A DNA stretch of 64,000 nt, from assembly GCA_949126835.1 (NCBI GenBank), contig OX421507.1, positions 12,466,852 through 12,530,851 of the forward strand, given 5' to 3'. The stretch comes from Anisus vortex. Its lineage: Eukaryota; Mollusca; Gastropoda; Planorbidae. Numbering within the stretch: the stretch's first letter is position 1; each line of letters starts with the position of its first letter. The notes beneath the pieces were generated by a model. The model was given only the letters and a program-made list of their open reading frames with translations, was not told the DNA's origin and searched no databases. Positions 42,668 through 53,456 of the stretch are shown piece by piece. The position numbers and the translations under genes are program-made.

Positions 42668-43009
42668 GTTCTGTATGTAGCCTATGTTTCTGGCGACCCG
42701 ACCTTCAGCGTATTAACTGACCCACTTCCTTTCACTCTATCAAACTACTAGACTTGGCACATATACGTTAAGCCGAAGTTAAAGTATTCTATTACATTTT
42801 TTAGCCACCTATCCTCCCTACCCCACACCTACAAAACAAAAACATTTTTCTAACTGATTTTTTTAAATACACTTTACGCTTTCAGGTGCAAATAGGTAGG
42901 TCTAAATTGGTTATAGAAAGCAGCTGACACAGTTCCTCCTATTTTCTGTATCATTTATATTTCTATTAACTTTACTTTTATCTTATCTTGTACATTAAAG
43001 ACTACAGAC

Positions 43010-43128
43010 GCTCCTTTTATAAAGAAGATTTTTGCGTCCTACGATCATCCGTGGTCCGAGTCTAGTCTTGCATTTTTATTAATGTTTTAAATGATGTTAA
43101 GTTACTGGGTTTCCTGGTTTGTTCAGGC
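43010..43128 (+). repeat. Dispersed repeat fragment, copy B
   Basis: Partner of 24488-24606, same orientation; begins CGCTCCTTTTATAAAGAAG and ends CCTGGTTTGTTCAGGC. Flanks are unrelated to those of copy A. Confidence 0.7.
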
Positions 43129-43243
43129 TTTTGTTATTTCTGTATCTTTTTTGGGGTGACCAAGGGAAAAATATTTGAAAGGCTAATGCATAACAGAGAA
43201 GGTCTAACAGAATTTGTATGAAACGTTTAGTTTGTAAGGGTTA

Positions 43244-43324
43244 TTAACCCTTCCCGTACCGACCTACTTCTATCTATGCTGCCTTCAGTTCCGCTATATA
43301 CGCGCCCGGGACTGTAAGGGTTAA
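43244..43324 (+). mobile_element. 80-bp TTAA-flanked MITE, copy 1
   Basis: TTAA-CCCTTCCCGTACCGACC at the left and GGGACTGTAAGGG-TTAA at the right. TTAA duplications with terminal CCCTT/AAGGG fit piggyBac-type target choice. The core reads CGCTATATACGCGCCCGGG. Nearly identical to copies at 44470 (inverted) and 63538. Confidence 0.8.
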
Positions 43325-44469
43325 ATTTAATTATTAAACAAACAATGTAACTACTCTATTAACACCTCTTTAGTTGGTTTAAACGGCGTTTTAAAGTGCC
43401 CATTGATCTATAAATAGAAAATATGAGTTCTCTGCCCCATGGTATGCCCCAAGGCACGCACGCGCTTCATGTTCGCCACACAAAAGGTAATTAAACAGAG
43501 CACTATAAGTTTCACTAATCAATAAAGTGAACCAATAATTTTTTTAGGGAGTTTTGTGGCTGTTACGGGGTGGGACTGTCGGGCGGCCTGGGGGTGGGGA
43601 GGAGACAGACTTATCTATTAGTAGCCCCACGGTTGTGTGAGATAAGAATCAACAAAAATGTGGTTATTAGCTTCGACAACTGCAATTTCCCACACTGGAC
43701 CGTCTGTCTCTGTCTAAGGGCTTGACGGCTTGCGTCTGGGGGCTTAGGGGAGGGGGGGGGGGGGTAACATCGGTGTGTTCGATGTGGGTGTGGTTTGGGT
43801 GGCCGTTTACTCCTACTACTGTTCTTATTTAGCGTTTTAATGCTATTTATTTTCATGGGCCTGTTATAACAGAAAGCTGCTAAGTGATAAGCTAGTCACG
43901 AAAGGGGGCCTAAGCCCACTGAAATAAAGAAAAAAAAAATTATGTTACAAAATATCTGTATTAAATTCGCGAAAGATTTGTCAACAGTTTGCCACACGAA
44001 AGCTCAGCACCCCCTGTGAAAAAAATCCTGGGTTCGCCCCTGCATCTACCTATCTTTCACTTCATGACACCTATAGCTTTGCCACGGAAAGGGAGGGGTG
44101 GGTAATCCAATATCCCCATTACACACTCCCCCCACCTCTTTTTTTCCCCTCCCACGCGGAACTTTGCGGGACGCCTCTGTTTACCACCAGTTAGTTCAAA
44201 AAACGACAACACTAACCAAGATTCGTTAAAGCTCTGAGAACGCGACTGTCCCTTCGTCGACTTATTTATTTATATCTCATGAAACAAAAAACACACTAAT
44301 CCTCCATCACACACCGTTAATCCAACCTTTCGAAGTTGGAAATCCTCCTTTCGAGGTAGTTGACACATCTGTCTGTACGAAATCAATAAAAACTTATAAC
44401 ACAAAATGTTGAAACGTATGGTTAGAAAATATATTTCAATATGCCCCCCCTTTCACTTCATCCTTAAAC
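43325..44469. other. Intergenic DNA, repeat relics only
   Basis: Holds G/C runs (43752-43764) and a right-end relic of the 32599-type MITE near 43985-44041. No gene. Confidence 0.45.
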
Positions 44470-44549
44470 TTAACCCTCACAGTCCCGGGCACGTATATAG
44501 CGGGACTGAAGGTATGCATGGGAAAGTAGGTCGGTACGGGAAGGGTTAA
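44470..44549 (-). mobile_element. 80-bp TTAA-flanked MITE, copy 2 (inverted)
   Basis: Same unit as 43244-43324 on the opposite strand: TTAACCCTCACAGTCCCGGG at the left, GGTCGGTACGGGAAGGGTTAA-like at the right, with TTAA at both ends. Confidence 0.8.
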
Positions 44550-44813
44550 TACTTTTTACAACAACAACAAAAATAACGTGTTTATGTGTTTATTTGTAGC
44601 CTATATGTAATTTATGTATTTGTTGTTTTTTCAAAATAAGTATCATATCGGTATGTTATAACAACTAATTCACAATGTGGAGGCTCATAGCGTATGATAA
44701 TGAAAAGCCTAGAAATAACCACCATCGGATGTGTGATCATCACTGATCTATATCGTATAGGCCTATATTATAGTATACACATTTTTACACAAACTATCTC
44801 CGCTTTCATAAGA

Positions 44814-45027
44814 CAGGGGTAGGCAACCTACGGGGCGTTGGCAAAATGTTGGCATACAGAGCGATTTTTATAAACACTCGAAGGACCCTTAATAAAGGCA
44901 ATTCAAACCTCTTTTACAAGAAATTATGTGTTAGATCAAAATGAATTTTAAGCTTTTGGCACGCTGATAAAGTAAGAAATCTTACTCCGGCACACTATTA
45001 CTATTATCAAAAGGTTGCTGGCATCTG
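44814..45027. mobile_element. hAT MITE (214 bp), older copy
   Basis: Starts CAGGGGTAGGCAACCT, ends AAGGTTGCTGGCATCTG. Flanking octamers TCATAAGA and CTATAAGA match at 6 of 8. Interior GGCACGCTGATAAAGTAAGAAATC matches the 36374 family's right end. Diverged, so probably older than the other copies. Confidence 0.8.
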
Positions 45028-45501
45028 CTATAAGACCATTTATTTTACTTCGGCCTGGAAAACTTTTTATTCTGGCCCAAACCTTTTTAGGTCATTGTAG
45101 TCTACAGTTAGAAGTACACAGTTTCTCCAAAGCGATTCTCCACCGCACGTCAATCTTAAGTTTTTAAGAAACAAGCAATTATTTCATTCGGTTAAAGGAA
45201 GTAGGCTATTCCTCATAACTAAAGAAACAGTGGAAAGGGAGGGAGGGGGGGGGGGGGTATTTACCTTATCATTAGAAAAAAAACTTTATAATTTGCGTAT
45301 GTAACATTGAAGATAAAATATAAATATAGGATTTTAAAGTAGAAACATTTAATGAAAGTTATATACACTCTTGATAAGTCTAATGCATACATGCATAGGG
45401 CCTAGATCGATATATTTATTGTTTTGTATATTTTGTATATTTTAGATTTGTCATTCTTTTTTGTTATTTTGAACATTAGAATTTATACTTTTATATAGAA
45501 T
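45028..45501. other. Intergenic DNA, no gene seen
   Basis: Contains a long G run at 45240-45257; otherwise AT-rich. Confidence 0.5.
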
Positions 45502-47919
45502 GTGTATCATTGTCCATCACCTTGTATCATTGTCCATCACCTTGTATCATTGACCACCACTTTCTATCATTGTCCACTACCTTGTATCATTGACCACCAT
45601 CTTGTATCATTGACCACCATCTTGTAACATTGTCCATCGACTTGTATCATTGTCCACCACCTTGTATCCATGTCCACCATCTTGTATCATTGTCCACCAT
45701 CTTGTAACATTGTCCATCACCTTGTATCATTGTCCACCACCTTATATCATTGTCCACAACCTTGTATCATTGTCCATCGACTTGTATCATTGTCCACAAC
45801 CTTGTAACATTGACCACCATCTTGTAACATTGTCCATCGACTTGTATCATTGACCACCACCTTGTATCACTGTGCACCATCTTGTATCATTGTCCATCGA
45901 CTTGTATCATTGTCCACAACCTTGTAACATTGACCACCATCTTGTAACATTGTCCATCGACTTGTATCATTGTCCACCACCTTGTATCCCTGTCCACCAT
46001 CTTGTATCATTGTCCACCATCTTGTATCATTGTCCATCGACTTGTATCATTGACCACCATCTTGTAACATTGTCCATCGACTTGTATCATTGTCCACCAC
46101 CTTGTATCCCTGTCCACCATCTTGTATCATTGTCCACCATCTTGTAACATTGTCCATCACCTTGTATCATTGTCCATGACCTTGTATCATTGTCCACCAC
46201 TTTCTATCATTTCCACAATCTTGTATCATTGACCACCACCTTGTATCACTGTGCACCATCTTGTATCATTGTCCATCGACTTGTATCATTGTCCACCATC
46301 TTGTAACATTGTCCATCACCTTGTATCATTGTCCACCACCTTATATCATTGTCCACAACCTTGTATCATTGTCCATCACCTTGTATCATTGTCCACCACT
46401 TTCTATCATTGTCCACAACCTTGTATCATTGACCACCACCTTGTATCACTGTGCACCATCTTGTATCATTGTCCATCGACTTGTATCATTGTCCACAACC
46501 TTGTAACATTGACCACCATCTTGTAACATTGTCCATCGACTTGTATCATTGTCCACCACCTTGTATCCCTGTCCACCATCTTGTATCATTGTCCACCATC
46601 TTGTATCATTGTCCATCGACTTGTATCATTGACCACCATCTTGTAACATTGTCCATCGACTTGTATCATTGTCCACCACCTTGTATCCCTGTCCACCATC
46701 TTGTATCATTGTCCACCATCTTGTAACATTGTCCATCACCTTGTATCATTGTCCATGACCTTGTATCATTGTCCACCACTTTCTATCATTTCCACAATCT
46801 TGTATCATTGTCCACCATCTTGTATCATTATCCACCACCTTGTATCATTGTCAACCATCTTGTATCATTGTCCACCATCTTGTATCATTGTTCACCACCT
46901 TGTATCATTGTCCACCACCTTGTATCACTGTCCACCATTTTGTATCAGTGTCCATCCCCTTGTATCATTGTCCATCACCTTGTATCATTGTCCACCACCC
47001 TGTATCACTGTCCACAACCTTGTATCATTGTCCACAACCTTGTATCATTGTCCACAACCTTGCATCATTGTCCACCATCTTGTATCATTGTCCACCACCT
47101 TGTATCACTGTGCACCATCTTGTATCATTGTCCATCGACTTGTATCATTGCCAACCACCTTGTATCCCTGTACACCATCTTGTATCATTGTCCACAACCT
47201 TGCATCAGTGTCCACCACCTTGTATCCCTGTCCACAACCTTGCATCATTGTCCACCATCTTGTATCATTGTCCACCACCTTGATTCACTGTCCACCATCT
47301 TGTGTCATTGTCCATCGACTTGTATCATTGTCCACCACCTTGTATCCCTGTCCACCATCTTGTATCATTGTCCACAACCTTGCATCATTGTCCACCATCT
47401 TGTATCATTGTCCACCACCTTGCATCATTGACCACCATCTTGTATCATTGTCCACCACCTTGTATCACTGTCCACCATCTTGTATCATTGTCCATCGACT
47501 TGTATCATTGTCCACCACCTTGTATCCCTGCCCACCATCTTGTATCATTGTCCACCACCTTGTATCATTGTCCACCACCTTGTATCTTTTTCTACCACCT
47601 TGTATCATTGTCCACAACCTTGTATCATTGTCCACCACCTTGTATCATTGTCCACAACCTTGTATCATTGTCCACCACCTTCTATCATTGCCCACAACCT
47701 TGTATCATTGTCCACCATCTTGTATCATTGTCCACCACCTTGTATCACTGTCCACCATTTTGTATCAGTGTCCATCCCCTTGTATCATTGTCCACAACCT
47801 TGTATCATTATCCTCCTTCTTGTATCATTGTCCACCACCTGGTATCATTGTCCACCTTCTTGTATCATTGTCCACCACCGTATATCATTGTCCATCTCCT
47901 TGTATCATTGTCGACCTCG
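45502..47919. repeat. 20-bp minisatellite, about 120 copies
   Basis: Unit CTTGTATCATTGTCCACCAC with variants (CCATCGA, CCACAAC, TAACATTG, TATCCCTG). The unit has no stop in any plus frame. Because 20 is not a multiple of 3, one reading frame passes through all three phases, so very long open frames up to about 400 codons appear in all three plus frames. These are artefacts. A higher-order duplication is present: about 45841-46230 recurs at 46420-46809, offset 579 bp, which includes 19-bp units lacking one base. Confidence 0.97.
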
Positions 47920-48067
47920 TATAAGAGAAGAAAACAGCATCGTTTTGTTTTGGAAGAGATTTCGATCTATACCAAAAAATCATGAAAGAAAAGAAAAAGC
48001 TCCGAAGATATTTTTTTTCCCCAAAGATAAACGATGGTGTTGCGCATGTCTGTGACATGTTACGTTG

Positions 48068-48092
48068 TACGTCACTGCAACCGGGAAATTCC
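48068..48092. promoter_or_regulatory. Adjacent CRE-half and kappaB-type sites
   Basis: TACGTCAC at 48068-48075 resembles a CRE, and GGGAAATTCC at 48083-48092 fits the NF-kappaB consensus exactly. They lie in a locally GC-richer patch just right of the 20-bp array. No exon follows. Could be chance. Confidence 0.2.
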
Positions 48093-48412
48093 AGATCTCG
48101 CTGCTCTCCCTTTCATGTCGGTTCCATTTTTAAACCTTTGTTTACTTTGAGTCAAACTGTGTACTCATCATGGATTTTGATCGCTTAAATTGATCTTTGA
48201 CATCTGATAATTTAATTATGAAGCATTTTTAAAACTGCTGCTTATACACCCCCACTTTATACATGTTTTTTATTTTAACAAATAAAATTTAATGTTGTGG
48301 GGTGGGGCGATAGTTTAAAACATAAAACGTATCCCTATTAGACCAGTCTCGGCAATACGGCCAGTGATGTGGCGGTCACACATTTAGGCCTACTTGTCCA
48401 CGACACACAAGA

Positions 48413-48543
48413 GGGACTTTGTGGCCAGTACAATGCCCACTCACCTTTATAGTCTCCCTAACTGGTGTCAGCTGCCTTTCGGACTTTGGTATATTCACGG
48501 ATGCCTTCCGTACTCGGGTGAATAATTCTGGCCACATAGTCCC
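48413..48543. repeat. Inverted repeat with 16-bp arms
   Basis: GGGACTTTGTGGCCAG at 48413-48428 and the inverse CTGGCCACATAGTCCC at 48528-48543, one mismatch. Likely part of a decayed SINE or fold-back element. Open frames on both strands across it are a by-product. Confidence 0.6.
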
Positions 48544-48599
48544 ACTTGTATGTCTAGATTGGAACCCACCCAAACCACAGACTATAATCACACATATAT

Positions 48600-49722
48600 A
48601 TATCTAATAATAGTCTATGCCCGAAACCAAGGGTTTCAGATAAGCCAAACCAACTTGAACTACTTTTGCATGTAAGAATTTGATGAATGTCCTTGATAGA
48701 TTTGGACTAAACTGATAGACCTATAAGCTTAGATGAAGTACACGTTGAAACCAAGTAGCTAAAGAATGGAGAAGACTGGCGTGGATATTGCAATAGCACG
48801 TGACCGTTAGAGACATTGCTATGTAAGTGTTGTAGTTTAAAACATAATTAAATTGAACAAATGTTTTTAGGAATTACTTAGGCCTACACGAATGAAGCTA
48901 ATGATCTATGCAGGGGCGTTTTCCTATTTATAGCGTCGAAGGAGAAGGAGCGTGAAACCATAATGAGGTGTTTACTGATGATGTCGGTCAAGGTGGTGAT
49001 GTTGGGGCGAAGATTATAATGGTTTTGAAAAGAAGGAAAGGGGGGTGGGGGAGAGAGAGAATTAGGGGATACCTGCGTAAGATTGAACTTCTCATGTACC
49101 AGGAATGTGTTGTGTGTTTTTTTCTTCTTGTACCTGTACAGTAGGTTCTGTAATTTCCTCTCCCAGTTAGTTACTCAACAAACTATGCACCTGAAATGCA
49201 CGAGGATAGGACTAAGTCAGAGTCCATATGAGAAGCAGATACCTGGTTCGTGGTGAAGGGGCGTTGTGGGGAGGAGGGGGGGGGGGGTAAAATCGATACA
49301 CGAATTTTTTTAACATTTTTTTTAAATTCTTATTCTTTTGTTCTCAAATATTTTTTAATTGAGAAAAGGGGGGGATGTGCCATATCGTTATTCAGTTTAA
49401 GAACAAAAGAATAAACGAAAAAAATAAAATTATTCCGTATTCTTATTGACTAGATTTATCCCTTCCAGCTTCGATGGACATGAAATGTGTTGGCCTACCC
49501 CAAACTACAGATAGGAGAGCCAATAGCTTTAAACACAATTTAAAAACATATATAAAAATTAGCTTTGCAATATTTAAAACCCTTAGGTAACTGTTACGAA
49601 GACTTAAGCCACGGGTGTGAGTAGGGCGCAATAAGCCTACGTACAGATGGAGCGTCAGAAACCGATGAGAAACTGTGTGATTAGATTTATGGGTATTTGG
49701 TTTGTTCTTAATCATGAATGAA
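48600..49722. other. Intergenic DNA, no gene seen
   Basis: Contains G runs (for example 49276-49287) and AT-rich sequence. No exon is recognised. Confidence 0.5.
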
Positions 49723-50479
49723 TTATCCAGTAGAAGATCCATCTTATCCAGTAGAAGATCCATCTTATCCAGTAGAAGATCCATCTTATCCAGTAGAAGA
49801 TCCATCTTATCCAGTAGAAGATACATCTTATCCAGTAGAAGATCCATCTTATCCAGTATGAAGATCCATCTTATCCAGTAGAAGATCCATCTTATCCAGT
49901 AGAAGATCCATCTTATCCAGTAGAAGATCCATCTTATCCAGTAGAAGATCCATCTTATCCAGTAGAAGATCCATCTTATCCAGTAGAAGATCCATCTTAT
50001 CCAGTAGAAGATTTATCTTATCCAGTAGAAGATCCATCTTATCCAGTAGAAGATCCATCTTATCCAGTAGAAGATCCATCTTATCCAGTAGAAGATCCAT
50101 CTTATCCAGTAGAAGATCCATCTTATCCAGTAGAAGATCCATCTTATCCAGTAGAAGATCCATCTTATCCAGTAGAAGATCCATCTTATCCAGTAGAAGA
50201 TCCATCTTATCCAGTAGAAGATCCATCTTATCCAGTAGAAGATCCATCTTATCCAGTAGAAGATCCATCTTATCCAGTAGAAGATCCATCTTATCCAGTA
50301 GAAGATCCATCTTATCCAGTAGAAGATCCATCTTATCCAGTAGAAGATCCATCTTATCCAGTAGAAGATCCATCTTATCCAGTAGAAGATCCATCTTATC
50401 CAGTAGAAGATCCATCTTATCCAGTAGAAGATCCATCTTATCCAGTAGAAGATCCATCTTATTCAGTAGAAGATCCATC
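49723..50479. repeat. 21-bp minisatellite, left block (about 36 copies)
   Basis: Unit begins TTATCCAGTAGAAGATCC. Copies are nearly identical, with a one-base insertion near 49858 and few point variants. The 21-bp period keeps frame, so it reads MDLLLDK repeats on the minus strand and SYPVEDP or LSSRRSI on the plus strand; these are not credible genes. The array is interrupted at 50480 by a retrotransposon and resumes at 52065. Confidence 0.97.
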
Positions 50480-51859
50480 AAGCCTTTATTAAAGAAAAAG
50501 GGGCTCGATCCTAGTGACTGCAAGAGTTTTCGGCCAGTATCTAACCTTCCCTATGTATCGAAGCTTCTTGAGAGGGTTGTCTCTCAGCAGCTTTTACAAC
50601 ATCTAACCACACATGGCCTGATTGATAAATTTCAATCTGCCTATCGTCCTGGGCATAGCTGTGAGACGGCAATATTACGTGTTATGAATGATGTTCTATG
50701 TAGTGCTGACCGTGGTGATCTGACTATCTTAGTTCTGTTGGACCTCAGTGCTGCCTTTGATGTTATCAACCATGACTTACTTTTATCAAGACTTCAATAC
50801 GAGATGGGCATCACTGATACTGCACTTCATTGGTTTACTTCCTACTTGGCAGACAGGACTCAGAGAGTTTCTATCAATCAGACCTTATCAAAAGCCACTT
50901 CTCTCATCTGTGGCGTACCTCAAGGTTCAGTTTTAGGGCCTATCCTTTTTGCTGTTTACACTAGCCAGCTTGGCAGAATAATTGATAGCCAAGGATTATC
51001 TCGCAAACTATATGCGGATGATACCCAGCTGTACAAAAGCTTCCATCCTGATCATAATGCTTGTGCTGCCGCTGTTAATGCAGTGGAAGAATGCTGTCTA
51101 GCGGTGAAAGCGTGGATGACTGCCAACAAACTCAAACTGAATGACGACAAGACTGAGGCAATTATGTGCGGTTCAAACTTCAATCTTAGGAAAGTCGATA
51201 TTCCATCTATTAAAGTAGGGGCCTCTGATATCTTTTTGTCCAACACTGTCAGAGACCTGGGCTTTATCATTGACAGTAAATTAACAATGGGTCCACACAT
51301 CAGTACTGTGGTTAGGGCATGCTCCTTCCATCTTCGTGCCCTGGGTCAGCTGCGACCTCTGATTAATAAAAAAACAGCCAATGCTTTTGCTGTTGCAACA
51401 ATACAGTCAAGACTAGACTATTGTAACAGTTGCCTGTGGGGTTTACCCCAGAAACAACTGGATAGACTTCAGAAAGTTCAAAATACTGCAGCACGCATTG
51501 TGTCTCGAGTAAAGAAGCATGACCATATCACTCCAATTCTCAAAGAGCTCCACTGGCTCCCTGTGACGAAGCGCATCGATCATAAGATTATGTCCCTTAC
51601 CTATGGATGCGTGGAAGGCACAGCACCTGCATATCTCAAAGAGCTTATACCGAAGCATGTCCCGTTAAGGATGCTGCGATCTTCAACACAATCTCTCCTG
51701 GAAATTCCAGGTTTGGAAGGTCACAGAAAAAAGACTCTTGGTGTACGCTCGTTTGAATCTGTGGCGCCTACACTGTGGAATGGCTTACCTGAGACACTGA
51801 AAAACTCAGTGTCAAAAAAAGCATTCAAGAAGAATTTGAAGACTTTTCTTTTCAACTAA
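50480..51859 (+). CDS. Reverse transcriptase, 5'-truncated, CR1/L2/Jockey group
   Basis: About 459 residues open from the array junction to TAA at 51857-51859. Seen motifs: KPLLKKKGLDPSDCKSFRPV (start of the RT domain), SAYRPGHSCETAIL, motif A LDLSAAFDVINHDLL, GVPQGSVLGPILFAVY (motif B), YADDTQLY with the catalytic Asp pair (motif C), then KLNDDKTEAIMCG and the C-terminal HWLPV region found in this group. The endonuclease and N-terminal parts are missing. An ATG at 50684 is internal, not a real start. The frame has no stop or frameshift, implying a young copy. It cannot move by itself. Confidence 0.9.
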   Translation, partial: KPLLKKKGLDPSDCKSFRPVSNLPYVSKLLERVVSQQLLQHLTTHGLIDKFQSAYRPGHSCETAILRVMNDVLCSADRGDLTILVLLDLSAAFDVINHDLLLSRLQYEMGITDTALHWFTSYLADRTQRVSINQTLSKATSLICGVPQGSVLGPILFAVYTSQLGRIIDSQGLSRKLYADDTQLYKSFHPDHNACAAAVNAVEECCLAVKAWMTANKLKLNDDKTEAIMCGSNFNLRKVDIPSIKVGASDIFLSNTVRDLGFIIDSKLTMGPHISTVVRACSFHLRALGQLRPLINKKTANAFAVATIQSRLDYCNSCLWGLPQKQLDRLQKVQNTAARIVSRVKKHDHITPILKELHWLPVTKRIDHKIMSLTYGCVEGTAPAYLKELIPKHVPLRMLRSSTQSLLEIPGLEGHRKKTLGVRSFESVAPTLWNGLPETLKNSVSKKAFKKNLKTFLFN

Positions 51860-52064
51860 GTTGATGAAGTACACATCCATCAGCAAAATACTTTATTAAA
51901 ACTATTTTAAAATGTAATTGTCGTTTCGTGCCTCCATCGGCCGAAACCTTGTTTAAAACTATTTTAGAGTGTTATTGTCGTTTCGTTTTTGTGAGCGCGC
52001 TGAGCATGCTTGCATTAGCATGGAGTGAGGCGCGATATAAATGACCAATTATTATTATTATTAT
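50480..52064 (+). mobile_element. 5'-truncated non-LTR retrotransposon inside the 21-bp array
   Basis: 1585 bp: an open RT frame (50480-51859), a short 3'UTR with a repeated AAAACTATTTTA/ATTGTCGTTTCG block, and a (ATT)n tail after GGCGCGATATAAATGACC. Microsatellite tails are typical of CR1/L2-type elements. Both sides are the same minisatellite, and deleting the element restores the unit phase, leaving at most a 1-3 bp duplication. Target-primed reverse transcription with 5' truncation explains the missing endonuclease half. Confidence 0.9.
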
Positions 52065-52487
52065 CTTATCCAGTAGAAGATCCATCTTATCCAGTAGAAG
52101 ATCCATCTTATCCAGTAGAAGATCCATCTTATCCAGTAGAAGATCCATCTTATCCAGTAGAAGATCCATCTTATCCAGTAGAAGATCCATCTTATCCAGT
52201 AGAAGATCCATCTTATCCAGTAGAAGAGCCATCTTATCCAGTAGAAGATCCGTCTTATCCAGTAGAAGATCCATCTTATCCAGTAGAAGATCCATCTTAT
52301 CCAGTAGAAGATCCATCTTATCCAGTAGAAGATCCGTCTTATCCAGTAGAAGATCCGTCTTATCCAGTAGAAGATCCATCTTATCCAGTAGAAGATCCAT
52401 CTTATCCAGTAGAAGATCCATCTTATCCAGTAGAAGATCCATCTTATCCAGTAGAAGATCCATCTTATCCAGTAGAAGATCCATCTT
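52065..52487. repeat. 21-bp minisatellite, right block (about 20 copies)
   Basis: Same unit as 49723-50479, with a few units carrying CCGTC instead of CCATC and one GAGCC. It ends abruptly at TTTTCCCAGTGCC. Confidence 0.97.
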
Positions 52488-53456
52488 TTCCCAGTGCCGA
52501 TTTGTCTTTGGTTGTCTTCTTTGGCGTTTTTGTAGCAGTTTTTTTTTTCTTTTTACAAAATAATGTTGCCAGCTTTATGTTTAACACCCCAACCTAGAGG
52601 ACAAGGGCACTAGGTTTTGTCTGACACATTACCCGCGCACAGCTTCACAGCTTGGTTGAACCTGCCAGGAGTTTAAACTTTCCGCTGGTATAGCTCTGGA
52701 GGTCGTCATAGTACGCAAGCTGCCAGGACACGCCAAGGCTCTATTACCAGTTGGAAGGCTGTTCTTATTTGGCGATATTAAACTAAATTATGTTCGATTA
52801 TAATTCAAAATATTACTTTCATTAGTTGACGTGGGGTTTATGGTCAATCTTCAGTCTCGACTTGAAGAGGGAAGAGTTCAACAATAAGTCCAAATGCTTT
52901 TTAATGAACTGTGCAGTGGTTTACAAGGCGAATCAGTTCTTTTTACAGTTTGACTATTACGAGCTATTTTCCAAGGTCCGAAGATTTGACTTGACAGAAT
53001 GGTAAGGGGGTGAGGGAGAAGGGGTCAGAAATAGGCGTACATGATTTCCATTTTCTGGAACTGTGTCACTATTGCACATTTCACTATTTCCAATCCGTAG
53101 CTTCCAGAAAAAAAAATATTTTAGTTGTTTTTTTATACTGTGTTGACCTGTTATACGTTCAAAAAATAATCGTATATATATATTTATATAATATCGATAT
53201 TAGAAATGCAATAGTCTCAACACCACACCTTATGTTGAACTTTTGCTTCATAATACTTAATACATAGAAATTACCATTCTAGATAGGTGCCAATGTACCC
53301 CCCCCCCCCCAGTCTCAGGTGATATTCTCCATAGTTAAACTTTGGTGGAATCATTCTTTTTTTTTCATTTCAAAAGTCCATAATATATTATTACATTATT
53401 GTATCGCATTCTTAAAACTAATGAGCCAGCACATTTTGTTTTGTCATCAATTAGAC
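52488..53456. other. Intergenic DNA, no gene seen
   Basis: A GC-richer segment near 52620-52760 (AACCTGCCAGGAGTTTAAAC through CAGGACACGCCAAGG) looks like a dispersed-repeat fragment, not an exon. The rest is AT-rich, with a C run near 53299-53310. Confidence 0.45.

Noticed and set aside
45650..48055. Overlapping plus-strand frames of up to 407 codons (LYHCPPSCIIVHH-type)
   Set aside because: Products of a stop-free 20-bp minisatellite read in all phases; no gene structure.
45502..52487. CRISPR-like arrays
   Set aside because: Units are head-to-tail repeats without unique spacers, in a eukaryotic genome.
49443..52597. MDLLLDK and SYPVEDP repeat proteins
   Set aside because: Direct translation of the 21-bp array; no start context, promoter or non-repeat coding part.
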